Below, in pieces: positions 1-7,287 of a stretch of DNA of 64,000 nt. Origin of the DNA: Anaerostipes caccae L1-92 (GTDB lineage: Bacteria; Bacillota; Clostridia; Lachnospirales; Lachnospiraceae); assembly GCF_014467075.1 (NCBI RefSeq), contig NZ_AP023027.1, positions 395,001 to 459,000 of the forward strand. Direction: 5' to 3'. Position 1 is the first letter of the stretch; each line of letters begins with the position of its first letter. Both the position numbers and the translations under genes were made by a program. A model generated the notes under the pieces. That model had not been told where the DNA came from. It saw nothing but the letters and a program-made list of their open reading frames with translations, and searched no databases.

Positions 1-2
1 AA

Positions 3-836
3 ACGCAGGCAAGAGATTATGAGAAAAAACTGTCAAAAAGAGATCTTGTAAAGACATGGCTTGCCACTACCAGCACAGAGGCATGCTACAACTATGAACG
101 GCTGCAGGCACTAGGAATCGCCAACCTGATGATTGGGCCGATCAGACGTCTCTACGAATCCAATGAAGAACGGGTCAGAGAGCTTAAAAAGTATATGGTA
201 TTTTATAACTCAGAAGTCTTTACCATCGGGCCGATCATTAACGGGATCACGGTTTCTATGGAAGAGGCCAGAGCCAACGGAGAAAGCGTATCTGCAGAGG
301 ACATCAATTCTGTCCGCACCGGACTGATGGGGCCGGTAGCCGGTATCGGAGACACCGTTATGCAGGGAATCCTGTTTCCGATTTTAGCAGGTATCGGCTG
401 TACCATGGCTCTGGACCGGAATTTCGTCGGACCGGTATTCTTTACGGTATTGTTTGAGATCCTGATTTTTACATGCGGATATTTCATGTTCATGAACGGC
501 TATAAATACGGAAAATCTACTCTGCTGAAAATTCTTAAAAACGGTGTGATCGATAAGGTGACCAATGCGTTCAGCATTGTGGGCCTTATGGTTGTGGGAT
601 GCATGGCTTCCACAAGGATTACGGTGAATACACCGTTTAAAATTGCCGTGGGCAGTGGTGTCGTGAAGTTTCAGGAGATCTTAAATTCCCTTCTTCCGGG
701 ACTGATTCCTTTGGCTATTACCCTGATCGTATGGAAGCTTGTTTCAAAGAAGATCAATGTCACATGGATCGTTATAGGCATCTTCATTGTAGGAATTGCG
801 GCATCCTATCTGGGAGTGCTGGGATTTGTAGGATAG
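3..836 (+). CDS. PTS mannose/fructose/sorbose-family EIID membrane subunit, 5' end cut by window
   Basis: This is the EIID membrane subunit of a mannose-class phosphotransferase system, which with EIIC forms the sugar channel. The reading frame is open to the left edge of the window, so the start codon lies just outside. The N-terminal part shows the family pattern (TWLATTSTEACYNYERLQ, then GIANLMIGPIRRLY), and the Gly-rich segment with RTGLMGPVAGIGDTVMQG near residues 105-122 of the visible protein is characteristic. Several hydrophobic segments follow, and the protein ends with a hydrophobic helix. About 277 residues are visible, close to full family length (roughly 270-280), so only a few residues are missing. 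It is followed 12 bases later by EIIA and then EIIB. The EIIC gene is expected just upstream of the window. The substrate cannot be told from sequence. Confidence 0.93.
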   Translation, partial: TQARDYEKKLSKRDLVKTWLATTSTEACYNYERLQALGIANLMIGPIRRLYESNEERVRELKKYMVFYNSEVFTIGPIINGITVSMEEARANGESVSAEDINSVRTGLMGPVAGIGDTVMQGILFPILAGIGCTMALDRNFVGPVFFTVLFEILIFTCGYFMFMNGYKYGKSTLLKILKNGVIDKVTNAFSIVGLMVVGCMASTRITVNTPFKIAVGSGVVKFQEILNSLLPGLIPLAITLIVWKLVSKKINVTWIVIGIFIVGIAASYLGVLGFVG

Positions 837-848
837 AGGGGTGCTGTT

Positions 849-1283
849 ATGATACATATTATATTAGTAAGCCACGGGCGTTTCTGTGAAGGTCTCTTAG
901 AAAGCCTCCAAATGGTGGCAGGAGAACAGGAGGGGATATCAGCTGCCCCTCTCATGCCCGGAGAGTCGCCGGAAGCATACAGAAACAGACTGGAAAGTGA
1001 GATAAAAGAATACGAATCAGAGGAAGGCACTTTGGTTCTTACGGATGTGACAGGGGGAACCCCTTTTAACAGTACAGGATACCTGGCGAAAGACCATAAG
1101 ATCGGTCTGGTTTCAGGTATGAGTATGCCGATGCTGATCACTCTGATTTTCGCGAGGACGGAAAAGAGCACACTGGATGAGCTGATACAGGAAGCGGTCT
1201 CTCCGGGAGCATTGGCAGTAAAGGGAATGAATTTAAGCGAAGGAGGCAGGAAGCATGGAAAACTTAGTCTTAACAAGAATTGA
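849..1283 (+). CDS. PTS mannose-family EIIA component
   Basis: This is a 144-residue cytoplasmic EIIA domain of the mannose PTS family, which takes phosphate from HPr and passes it to EIIB. The motif ILVSHGRFCEGLLESLQM at the N-terminus places the phospho-accepting histidine at His9. VLTDVTGGTPFNST in the middle is the second conserved block of the EIIA-Man fold. Here EIIA is a separate protein rather than being fused to EIIB as in E. coli ManX. Its 3' end overlaps the start of the EIIB gene by 29 bases, which suggests translational coupling. Confidence 0.93.
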   Translation: MIHIILVSHGRFCEGLLESLQMVAGEQEGISAAPLMPGESPEAYRNRLESEIKEYESEEGTLVLTDVTGGTPFNSTGYLAKDHKIGLVSGMSMPMLITLIFARTEKSTLDELIQEAVSPGALAVKGMNLSEGGRKHGKLSLNKN

Positions 1284-1731
1284 CGACCGGCTGATCCACG
1301 GGCAGGTGATGACGGCATGGATCAAGCAGAAAAATGCAGTGCAGGTTGTCGTGGCTGATGATGAAGTGGCAGAAGATGAATTTATGATCAATGTGCTGGA
1401 AATGGCAGTGCCCGATGAGATTGCCATCGGAATCTTTAACAGGGATGACGCGGTGGAATTTATGAAACAGGGGCTGGAGGCTCCGACCATCCTTCTTGTG
1501 AAAGGACCGGAGATTTTAAATTACATGGTGGATCACGGAATTGAAATCGATGAGATTGACGTGGGAGGAATGGGTGCAAAAGAGGGGAGAAGTGTTTTGT
1601 ATAAAAACATTTCCACCAACCCGGAAGAAAATAAAAACTTCCTTGATTTAATCCAAAAGGGAGTCAATGTTTTTGTCCAGGTGATGCCTCAGGATAAACA
1701 GGTCAATGTTGCGGAGTATATCAAAAAGTAA
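1255..1731 (+). CDS. PTS mannose/fructose/sorbose-family EIIB component
   Basis: This 158-residue cytoplasmic protein transfers phosphate from EIIA to the incoming sugar. The N-terminal signature RIDDRLIHGQVMTAW puts the phospho-histidine at His15, as in the mannose/sorbose EIIB family. The length matches the family (about 155-165). It overlaps the EIIA gene by 29 bases and is followed 14 bases later by a short-chain dehydrogenase, so all belong to one operon. A clear AGGAGG-like site (gcgaaggaggcagg) lies before its ATG inside the EIIA coding sequence. Confidence 0.93.
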   Translation: MENLVLTRIDDRLIHGQVMTAWIKQKNAVQVVVADDEVAEDEFMINVLEMAVPDEIAIGIFNRDDAVEFMKQGLEAPTILLVKGPEILNYMVDHGIEIDEIDVGGMGAKEGRSVLYKNISTNPEENKNFLDLIQKGVNVFVQVMPQDKQVNVAEYIKK

Positions 1732-1745
1732 AGGAGGCTTTTAAA

Positions 1746-2528
1746 ATGAATGTGGAGAGATTAGATGACAAGGTAACCGTCATCACCGGAGGCGGAAGCG
1801 GTATGGGAGCCGCTATGGCAAAAGAGTTTGCAAAGAGAGGAGCCAAAGTTGTGATCTTTGACTTGAATGAAGAAAAATCCATGCAGGTTGTGGATGAAAT
1901 AAAGGCCGGTGGCGGTGAGGCCTGCTTTTTTAAGACGGATGTAACGAAGAAAGAGCAAATTGATGAAAACACATGTAAAGCAGCCGAAAGATATGGTAGA
2001 ATCAATTCATGGATTAACTCTGCCGGATTTTCCAAAATGGCGCCGTTTCTGGAAAGCAGCGAGGAACTTTGGGATACGACAATCAATGTGAATCTGAAAG
2101 CTACCTTTTTATGCTGTCAGGCGGCAGTGAGGCAGATGCTTGACGGAGGCGGAACGATCATCAATATGTCTTCACTTTCAGGGAAAAAGCCAAGTTCCTG
2201 GCAGACCATTTACTGCGCAAGCAAATACGGAGTTCAGGGATTATCCCAGTCTATCGCAAAAGAGTTTGCGGACAAGGGCATACGGGTAAATACCATCTGT
2301 CCGGGAATCGTCCCGACAGAGATGTGGCAGAAGTTAAAATATGAATATGCAAAGAAAAGAAATTTAGATCCGGAAGAAGTGCTCCCGTATTTTGAGAAGA
2401 ATATTCCGATGCATAAGCTGGTAGATCTGAAAAATGTAACGGATGCGGCGATCTTCTTATCTACGGACAGTTCAAGTTATCTGACCGGACAGTCCATCAA
2501 TCTTGTGGGCGGGGAGCTGATGGAATAA
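1746..2528 (+). CDS. Short-chain dehydrogenase/reductase (SDR)
   Basis: This is a 260-residue classical SDR oxidoreductase using NAD(P)H. It has the TGGGSGMG nucleotide-binding motif at residues 14-21, NSAG at 91-94, catalytic Ser around 142-143, and the YCASK block with Tyr156 and Lys160. The C-terminus (STDSSSYLTGQSINLVGG) is the normal end of the fold. Because it sits in the PTS operon, 14 bases after EIIB, its substrate is likely a sugar phosphate or polyol phosphate made by this PTS, as sorbitol-6-phosphate dehydrogenase is in sorbose systems. That substrate is an inference. The ATG is preceded by AAGGAGG. Confidence 0.9.
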   Translation: MNVERLDDKVTVITGGGSGMGAAMAKEFAKRGAKVVIFDLNEEKSMQVVDEIKAGGGEACFFKTDVTKKEQIDENTCKAAERYGRINSWINSAGFSKMAPFLESSEELWDTTINVNLKATFLCCQAAVRQMLDGGGTIINMSSLSGKKPSSWQTIYCASKYGVQGLSQSIAKEFADKGIRVNTICPGIVPTEMWQKLKYEYAKKRNLDPEEVLPYFEKNIPMHKLVDLKNVTDAAIFLSTDSSSYLTGQSINLVGGELME

Positions 2529-2561
2529 TTTTAGGAATATAGTTACAGAGAGGTGTAAGCG

Positions 2562-3296
2562 ATGAAACACGAATTGGATTTCAGCGGAAGGGAACAGCTT
2601 TATTACCAGATATATGATTATATGTACCAGGACATTGTCACCGGAAAGTATCAGATCGGGGATCTGATCCCTGCGGAGAGTGAAATGATGGCATATTACA
2701 AGGTCAGCAGGGCTACGGTCAGAAAGGCGATGGATATGCTGGCAGATGAAGGGCTGATCGAAAAAAAACGCGGCCATGGGACTTATGTAAAGAACTTGAA
2801 GGCAAAAAGCGATAACCAGAAGATCGTCAATTTTTTACGGGAACACAGCGACGGCAAGAGAGTGGCGAGCAAAAAGGTTCTGGACAAGACGGTCATCAGT
2901 GCGGATCAGGAAGTTTTGGAAAATCTTCAGCTTGAAGAAGGGGCAAAAGTGATCAGGATTGAGAGGGTCCGGTATGCAGATGAAAAGCCCATGTATATTG
3001 AGACCAACTATCTGGATTATCAGTGGGTTCCGGAGGCCCTGGAGAAAGACTTTTCCAAGGAATCGCTGAGAGTGTATTATGTGAACCATTGCCATATCAA
3101 GCTGGCAAAAGCGGAAGAAAAGATTTATTCTATTCTGGCAGATGAGCGGAGGGCCAGGCTGCTTCAGGTGGAAGAGGGAGCCCCGCTGATCTATGTGAAA
3201 CGTGTTTCCTATGATGAAAATAAAATTCCAAGAGAGTATGTAGAAGCTTATTACCGGGCAGATACTTATTATCTGACAGTTGAATTAGCATTATAA
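2562..3296 (+). CDS. GntR family regulator with UTRA effector domain
   Basis: This 244-residue protein is a HutC-type GntR regulator. Residues about 8-75 form the winged helix (GDLIPAESEMMAYYKVSRATVRKAMDMLADEG would be the recognition region; key residues are the PAES and SRATVRKA blocks, then GHGTYV for the wing). Residues about 95-240 form a UTRA small-molecule-binding domain (VIRIERVRYADEKPMYIETNYL is split over its first strands). It is the last gene of the PTS/SDR operon, so it probably senses a sugar phosphate and controls this operon. A hairpin directly after its stop codon ends the operon. Confidence 0.92.
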   Translation: MKHELDFSGREQLYYQIYDYMYQDIVTGKYQIGDLIPAESEMMAYYKVSRATVRKAMDMLADEGLIEKKRGHGTYVKNLKAKSDNQKIVNFLREHSDGKRVASKKVLDKTVISADQEVLENLQLEEGAKVIRIERVRYADEKPMYIETNYLDYQWVPEALEKDFSKESLRVYYVNHCHIKLAKAEEKIYSILADERRARLLQVEEGAPLIYVKRVSYDENKIPREYVEAYYRADTYYLTVELAL

Positions 3297-3300
3297 TAGG

Positions 3301-3332
3301 AGACTGCCGCTTTGCCGCGGCAGTCTGTTTCT
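3301..3332 (+). terminator. Terminator of the PTS/SDR/GntR operon
   Basis: A perfect 10-bp inverted repeat AGACTGCCGC / GCGGCAGTCT with a 6-base loop begins a few bases after the GntR stop. It is followed by only a short, interrupted T tract (gtttcttt), so termination strength is uncertain. Confidence 0.75.
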
Positions 3333-3345
3333 TTGGGAGAGATGT

Positions 3346-3957
3346 ATGAAAAAAGCAATGATACTCCTTGCCGGTTATCCGGCGACAGGGAAGACATTTC
3401 TGTGCAGCCGTATTTTGAAGCGGCACAGTGAATTTATTGTAGTTTCTCAGGATGAAATGAAAGAGAAGCTGTGGGACCGTTTTGGATTTGAAAATATCGA
3501 AGAAAAGACTCGTCTGGAAGATCAAAGCTGGGAGTTGTACTATGAAACGCTGGAGGAACTCATGAGCGGGGAGCACTCGGTAATTTCGGATTATCCGTTC
3601 AGCGAGAAACAGAAGGGAAGGCTTGAAAGTCTGTCTTTGACTTATGGATATCAAGTGCTCACGATTCGCCTTACCGGAGACATTGATGTTCTGTATGAGC
3701 GTTCAAAAAGCAGAGACCTGGAACCGTCCAGACACCTGGCACATCTGGTGACACGATATCATGAAGGGGACGTACTGGAAGACCGGACGAAGGCGGATGC
3801 TCTGGTGACTTATGAAATATTTAAAGACAGGTGTTTAAATAAAGGTTATGATAGGTTTCAGCTGGGGAGCCTGATTGAACTGGACGTGACGGATTATGAG
3901 AAGGTTGATTATGAGGCGGTGTTGGATCGGGTGGATGAGATAATCGATAGAGACTGA
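3346..3957 (+). CDS. P-loop ATP-binding kinase-like protein (AAA_33 type)
   Basis: This 203-residue cytoplasmic protein has a Walker A motif GYPATGKT at residues 10-17 and looks like the small P-loop kinases of the AAA_33/zeta-toxin/polynucleotide-kinase superfamily. VVSQDEMKEKLWD resembles the Asp of the strand-2 region in that fold. The segment LYERSKSRDLEPSRH in the C-terminal half could be the lid with arginines. No partner antitoxin gene is visible. The substrate is unknown. The gene lies alone between the operon terminator and a long non-coding region holding a CRISPR remnant. Start: ATG preceded by gggagag. Confidence 0.8.
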   Translation: MKKAMILLAGYPATGKTFLCSRILKRHSEFIVVSQDEMKEKLWDRFGFENIEEKTRLEDQSWELYYETLEELMSGEHSVISDYPFSEKQKGRLESLSLTYGYQVLTIRLTGDIDVLYERSKSRDLEPSRHLAHLVTRYHEGDVLEDRTKADALVTYEIFKDRCLNKGYDRFQLGSLIELDVTDYEKVDYEAVLDRVDEIIDRD

Positions 3958-4015
3958 ATTGTGAAAAAATTTGTGTATAAAATGTGATGAATTAAATACT
4001 GCAGTTTTTTCTCCT

Positions 4016-4046
4016 AATAGCTTCAGAATTCGTTTCTGAGGCTATT
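4016..4046. other. Hairpin after the P-loop kinase gene
   Basis: An imperfect 13-bp inverted repeat AATAGCTTCAGAA / TTCTGAGGCTATT (one G-U pair) surrounds a 5-base loop. There is no T tract on either side in the sense direction, so it may be a weak terminator or processing hairpin. The rest of 3958-4135 is AT-rich and shows no gene. Confidence 0.45.
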
Positions 4047-4135
4047 AAAACATTTAGAGGATTGTACCAGTATTTTTTATAAATTCTTAAAATATATGGG
4101 AAAAAGGCAGTTGTTATAGTATGATATTTAATAAA

Positions 4136-4275
4136 GGTCGACCTATGATAGCGTAAAAAGTATGGGGGATCGACCGTTTTAAAAAATACGAGTTTATACG
4201 GGATGTAGAGATATATGAACTTTTTGGTAAGAATTGTTGTTTTAAAAGAATGACTATTTTATGCGGAAGAAATGG
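4136..4275 (+). promoter_or_regulatory. Leader-like region of the CRISPR remnant
   Basis: Directly upstream of the first repeat is an AT-rich stretch that opens with an imperfect inverted repeat: GGTCGACC at 4136-4143 and GGGGGATCGACC at 4164-4175. From memory, many type I-B and III leaders in Firmicutes have a GTCGACC...GGGTCGAC pair followed by about 100 AT-rich bases, which is what is seen here. That the region served as a CRISPR leader is inference from position and shape; no coding sequence is present. Confidence 0.5.
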
Positions 4276-4436
4276 GTATTAGAAATAGCTATAGGCGATT
4301 GAAATCCCGGTGTCCCCGATCGTTCAAGTGTCAGGCTTAGTGTATTAGAGATAACTATAAGTGATTGAAATCCTGCATCCAAGTCATCCCACCGCTTTGG
4401 GTATACGTATTAGAAATAACTATAAGTGATTGAAGC
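4276..4436 (+). CRISPR. Orphan degenerate CRISPR array, 3 repeats and 2 spacers
   Basis: Three 30-bp repeats lie at 4276-4305, 4342-4371 and 4407-4436. The consensus starts GTATTAGAAATAACTATA and ends AGTGATTGAAAT, with the ATTGAAA-type 3' end typical of type I-B/III repeats. The two spacers are 36 bp (4306-4341) and 35 bp (4372-4406) and are unrelated to each other. Repeat 1 differs from consensus at 3 positions, repeat 2 at 1, and repeat 3 at its last 2 bases, so the array is decaying. No cas gene was recognised anywhere in the window. The array sits between a P-loop kinase gene and an ogg1-like gene. Confidence 0.8.
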
Positions 4437-4539
4437 TGCTGAAATACAAGAGATGTAAGTTAGATAATTTCGTATGAGGCAAAGAGAAAATGTTGAAGTA
4501 TAAAAAGAAAGTTTATATATCTACAGTATAAGGAGTACT

Positions 4540-5358
4540 ATGATAACAAAAGAATTAGACTGTTTTAACATTGCACAGATCTGCGATTCCGGTCAGTGTT
4601 TCCGCATGAGGCAGAAGCGTGACAATCTATATTCGGTAATTGCGGGAAATGAATATTTAGAAGTGACCCAGAATGGAGGCCAATGCACATTTCACTGTGA
4701 TGAAAATAAGTATGAGACATTTTGGAAAAAGTATTTTGATCTGAATGCAGATTACAAAAAATACATAGAATCCATAGACGAAGAAGACAGTTACCTTAAA
4801 AAAGCCTCGGAATTTGGTTTTGGCATCCGTATTTTGAGGCAGGATTTGTGGGAAATGATCGTCTCATTTCTAATTTCACAGCAAAATAATATTGTCCGTA
4901 TCCGCCGGTGCATTGACAACATTTGTGAGCGTTATGGTGAGAAAAGATCTGACGGGTGCGGGAATTTTTACTATACATTTCCCAAAGCAGAAATATTGGC
5001 GGAACTTCATGAGGATGCTTTAAAGGACTGCAACCTGGGGTACCGGAGCAAGTATGTAGTGCGGACGGCAAAGAGTCTGACCGGAGGAGAGGTATCTTTG
5101 GAGGCAATAAAACAGATGCCTTATAAAGAGGCAAAGGCCGAATTAATGAAACTGTATGGCATCGGGGAGAAAGTGGCAGATTGTATCTGCCTGTTTGCGC
5201 TGCATCATTTTGAGGCATTTCCGGTGGACACCCATATCAGACAGGCTCTGGAAGGCCATTATCCTGACGGGTTTCCGGCAGAGAGATACAGAGGGTGTGA
5301 GGGTGTGATGCAGCAGTATATTTTCTATTATGAGCTGTTGGGAAAGAAATTAGGATGA
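4540..5358 (+). CDS. 8-oxoguanine DNA glycosylase, Ogg1-like HhH-GPD family
   Basis: This 272-residue protein should remove oxidised guanine from DNA and cut the abasic site. The N-terminal OGG domain starts with FNIAQICDSGQCFRM (residues 9-23), as in Ogg1. The helix-hairpin-helix LYGIGEKVA is at 205-213 with the catalytic Lys at 211, and the essential Asp is Asp230 in FPVDTHI. The 'LISQQNN' helix at 111-117 is also typical. No [4Fe-4S] cysteine loop follows, which separates it from MutY/Nth. An AAGGAGT ribosome site precedes the ATG. It appears to be a single-gene unit ending at the terminator near 5455. Confidence 0.92.
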   Translation: MITKELDCFNIAQICDSGQCFRMRQKRDNLYSVIAGNEYLEVTQNGGQCTFHCDENKYETFWKKYFDLNADYKKYIESIDEEDSYLKKASEFGFGIRILRQDLWEMIVSFLISQQNNIVRIRRCIDNICERYGEKRSDGCGNFYYTFPKAEILAELHEDALKDCNLGYRSKYVVRTAKSLTGGEVSLEAIKQMPYKEAKAELMKLYGIGEKVADCICLFALHHFEAFPVDTHIRQALEGHYPDGFPAERYRGCEGVMQQYIFYYELLGKKLG

Positions 5359-5454
5359 TTTCAGTTTTGCTTTGGAAGCAGACTGCTCAGGGAATTAATA
5401 AGTTATTGAGTTCAGATTAAAGTTTTAAGATAACCTTAGAAAGAAATTTACATC

Positions 5455-5496
5455 AGAAGTCTCTTTATGTTTTTTAACGTAGAGAGACTTCTTTTT
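5455..5496 (+). terminator. Terminator after the ogg1-like gene
   Basis: The 10-bp stem AGAAGTCTCT / AGAGACTTCT is followed by TTTT. The hairpin's GTCTCTTTATGTTT strand is also found in the terminator at 11101, so the two hairpins look related. Bases 5497-5580 are AT-rich without a gene. Confidence 0.85.
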
Positions 5497-5580
5497 GTTA
5501 ATAAAAAGAAAAACTATTATAATTATGCACAATAAATGATTGATAATAATATATAAATTATACAAAATGTCAAGAAACCA

Positions 5581-5610
5581 TTGACTGATATACCGATATA
5601 CCGGTATACT
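5581..5610 (+). promoter_or_regulatory. Promoter and candidate operator of the acid-sugar operon
   Basis: A -35 TTGACT (5581-5586) and -10 TATACT (5605-5610) are separated by 18 bp. The spacer holds two direct copies of ATATACCG and the 12-bp palindrome TATACCGGTATA, so a dimeric repressor bound here would block RNA polymerase. The GntR/FCD protein encoded downstream of the operon is the obvious candidate, by inference. Confidence 0.75.
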
Positions 5611-5667
5611 AATCGTATCAAAAGTATAGGTTCATTTTAGGTTTTTAGAGAGAAGGAGGTAGCTGCA

Positions 5668-6360
5668 ATGTATTTATTTTTATCACACAAATTAGACCCT
5701 GAAGGATTCGCATGGCCGGGAGAGCCGGTTATTAAGGTGGAGCAGATGACGGATGTATCAGAGGATTGTCCGTTTTGTTCCTTTATCAGTACTTTGCCCA
5801 ATCACTTTGGAACTCACATGGATGCTCCACGACACTTTGTTAAAAACGGGATCAGTATCAATGAACTGCCGATAGAATATTTCTTTCACAAGGAAACCGC
5901 ACTTTTAGAAATACCAAAGAGCGATGCCCAGGGAATCACCAAAGAGGATATAGAACCTTTTGCGGATGTTTTATCACAGGTATCTTTTGCCCTGATCCGT
6001 ACAGGATTTGAACAGTATAAGTTTACAGAGCCGGAGAGATACCAAAAGGAAGGACCGTATATTGCACCGAGTGCGGGTATTTACCTCTCCGAAAATTTTC
6101 CGGATTTAAAGGGAATCGGAATGGATTTTCTTGCTATTGGATCGCCGTCTGACAAAGTGCCGGAAGGAGAACTTCCTCCGGATTGTCACAGAAATATTTT
6201 GGGATTCTATACAGGGAAATTTGTGACAGGGATTGAAGACATGCATCTTTCAGAAATTCCAAAAGGTGCGAAAATACTGAATTTTATCAATGCGCCACTG
6301 AGAATTGAAGGACTGGATTCCAGCCAGGTTGTATGCATAGCGGAAATTGAAGAGAAATGA
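5668..6360 (+). CDS. Cyclase-family metal hydrolase (kynurenine formamidase-like)
   Basis: This 230-residue cytoplasmic protein belongs to the 'cyclase' family (PF04199), which includes kynurenine formamidase, isatin hydrolase and other metal-dependent hydrolases. The metal-binding motif is complete: HFGTHMDAPRHF with His46, His50, Asp52 and His56. The usual substrate is a cyclic or acylated small molecule that is opened to an acid. As first gene of an operon with a hydroxyacid dehydrogenase and an acid-sugar kinase, it could open a lactone or amide to release the hydroxy acid; this is inference. AAGGAGGT precedes its ATG. The last base pairs overlap the intergenic ATG region of the next gene. 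Confidence 0.85.
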   Translation: MYLFLSHKLDPEGFAWPGEPVIKVEQMTDVSEDCPFCSFISTLPNHFGTHMDAPRHFVKNGISINELPIEYFFHKETALLEIPKSDAQGITKEDIEPFADVLSQVSFALIRTGFEQYKFTEPERYQKEGPYIAPSAGIYLSENFPDLKGIGMDFLAIGSPSDKVPEGELPPDCHRNILGFYTGKFVTGIEDMHLSEIPKGAKILNFINAPLRIEGLDSSQVVCIAEIEEK

Positions 6361-6374
6361 CAGGAGACATAAAA

Positions 6375-7274
6375 ATGACAAAAGTAGGATTTATAGGTCT
6401 TGGGATCATGGGACTCCCAATGGCCATTAATTTAAAGAATGCAGGGATAGAACTGATGGTGAATGATCTGAATCATCAGTCAGTAAAACAGATGACAGAT
6501 CTTGGAGCTTTAGAAGGAACAAAGGCGCAGATTGGAAAGGAATGCAGCATTATTTTTATGATCCTTCCAAATGGTATGATTGTGAAGGATGCTGTTTTCG
6601 GGAAAGACGGGATTGCATCTGCGGTCAAAAAAGGGACGGTCATATGTGATATGAGTTCTGTGACTCCTGTACAGTCGAAAGAATGCTATAACAGATTGGA
6701 AAAGATGGGGGTCAGTTTTGTGGATGCTCCTGTCAGCGGCGGGGAGCCAGGGGCTGTTTCAGGAACACTTGCCATTATGGCGGGAGGCGAACAGGACGCT
6801 TTTGACAGACTGATTCCATATTTTGAGATCATGGGATCTTCGGCACTTCTGATTGGAGGAAGCGGCAGCGGCAGCATTACAAAGCTTGCCAATCAGGTGA
6901 TCGTAAATATGAATATTGCTGCCGTTTCAGAAGCTTTTGTACTTGCATCAAAGGCTGGGGCAGATCCATCCAAAGTGTATGAGGCTATCAGAGGCGGACT
7001 GGCCGGAAGTGCTGTCTTAGATGCAAAAATGCCGATGATCCTTGAAAGAAATTTTAACCCGGGAGGGAAGATCTCTATCAATCACAAGGATATTAAGAAT
7101 GTAGTTGAGACAGCCCATGAAATTGACGTGCCGGTGCCTTTTACCAGTCAGCTTTTTGAGATTTTTCAGGCTCTGAAGGTAGCGGGACATATGAACGACG
7201 ATCATGCGGGGATCGTGCAGTATTTTGAGAAACTTGCACAGACAGTAGTAAAAAGTACAACGAAAGAATACTGA
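6375..7274 (+). CDS. NAD(P)-dependent hydroxyacid dehydrogenase, HIBADH/LtnD family
   Basis: This 299-residue enzyme belongs to the beta-hydroxyacid dehydrogenase family (3-hydroxyisobutyrate dehydrogenase, tartronate semialdehyde reductase, L-threonate dehydrogenase). The Rossmann motif GLGIMG is at residues 8-13, the substrate motif DAPVSGG at 117-123, and the catalytic Lys is Lys170 in SITKLANQ. The start at 6375 is chosen because GGAG lies 9 bases before it and the protein then begins with the usual MTKVGFIGLG; an ATG 18 bases earlier overlaps the previous stop. The next gene is a DUF1537 kinase, the pairing known for L-threonate and D-erythronate breakdown (LtnD-OtnK), so a four-carbon sugar acid is the best guess for the substrate. 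Confidence 0.88.
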   Translation: MTKVGFIGLGIMGLPMAINLKNAGIELMVNDLNHQSVKQMTDLGALEGTKAQIGKECSIIFMILPNGMIVKDAVFGKDGIASAVKKGTVICDMSSVTPVQSKECYNRLEKMGVSFVDAPVSGGEPGAVSGTLAIMAGGEQDAFDRLIPYFEIMGSSALLIGGSGSGSITKLANQVIVNMNIAAVSEAFVLASKAGADPSKVYEAIRGGLAGSAVLDAKMPMILERNFNPGGKISINHKDIKNVVETAHEIDVPVPFTSQLFEIFQALKVAGHMNDDHAGIVQYFEKLAQTVVKSTTKEY

Positions 7275-7287
7275 GAGGTGATGAATC

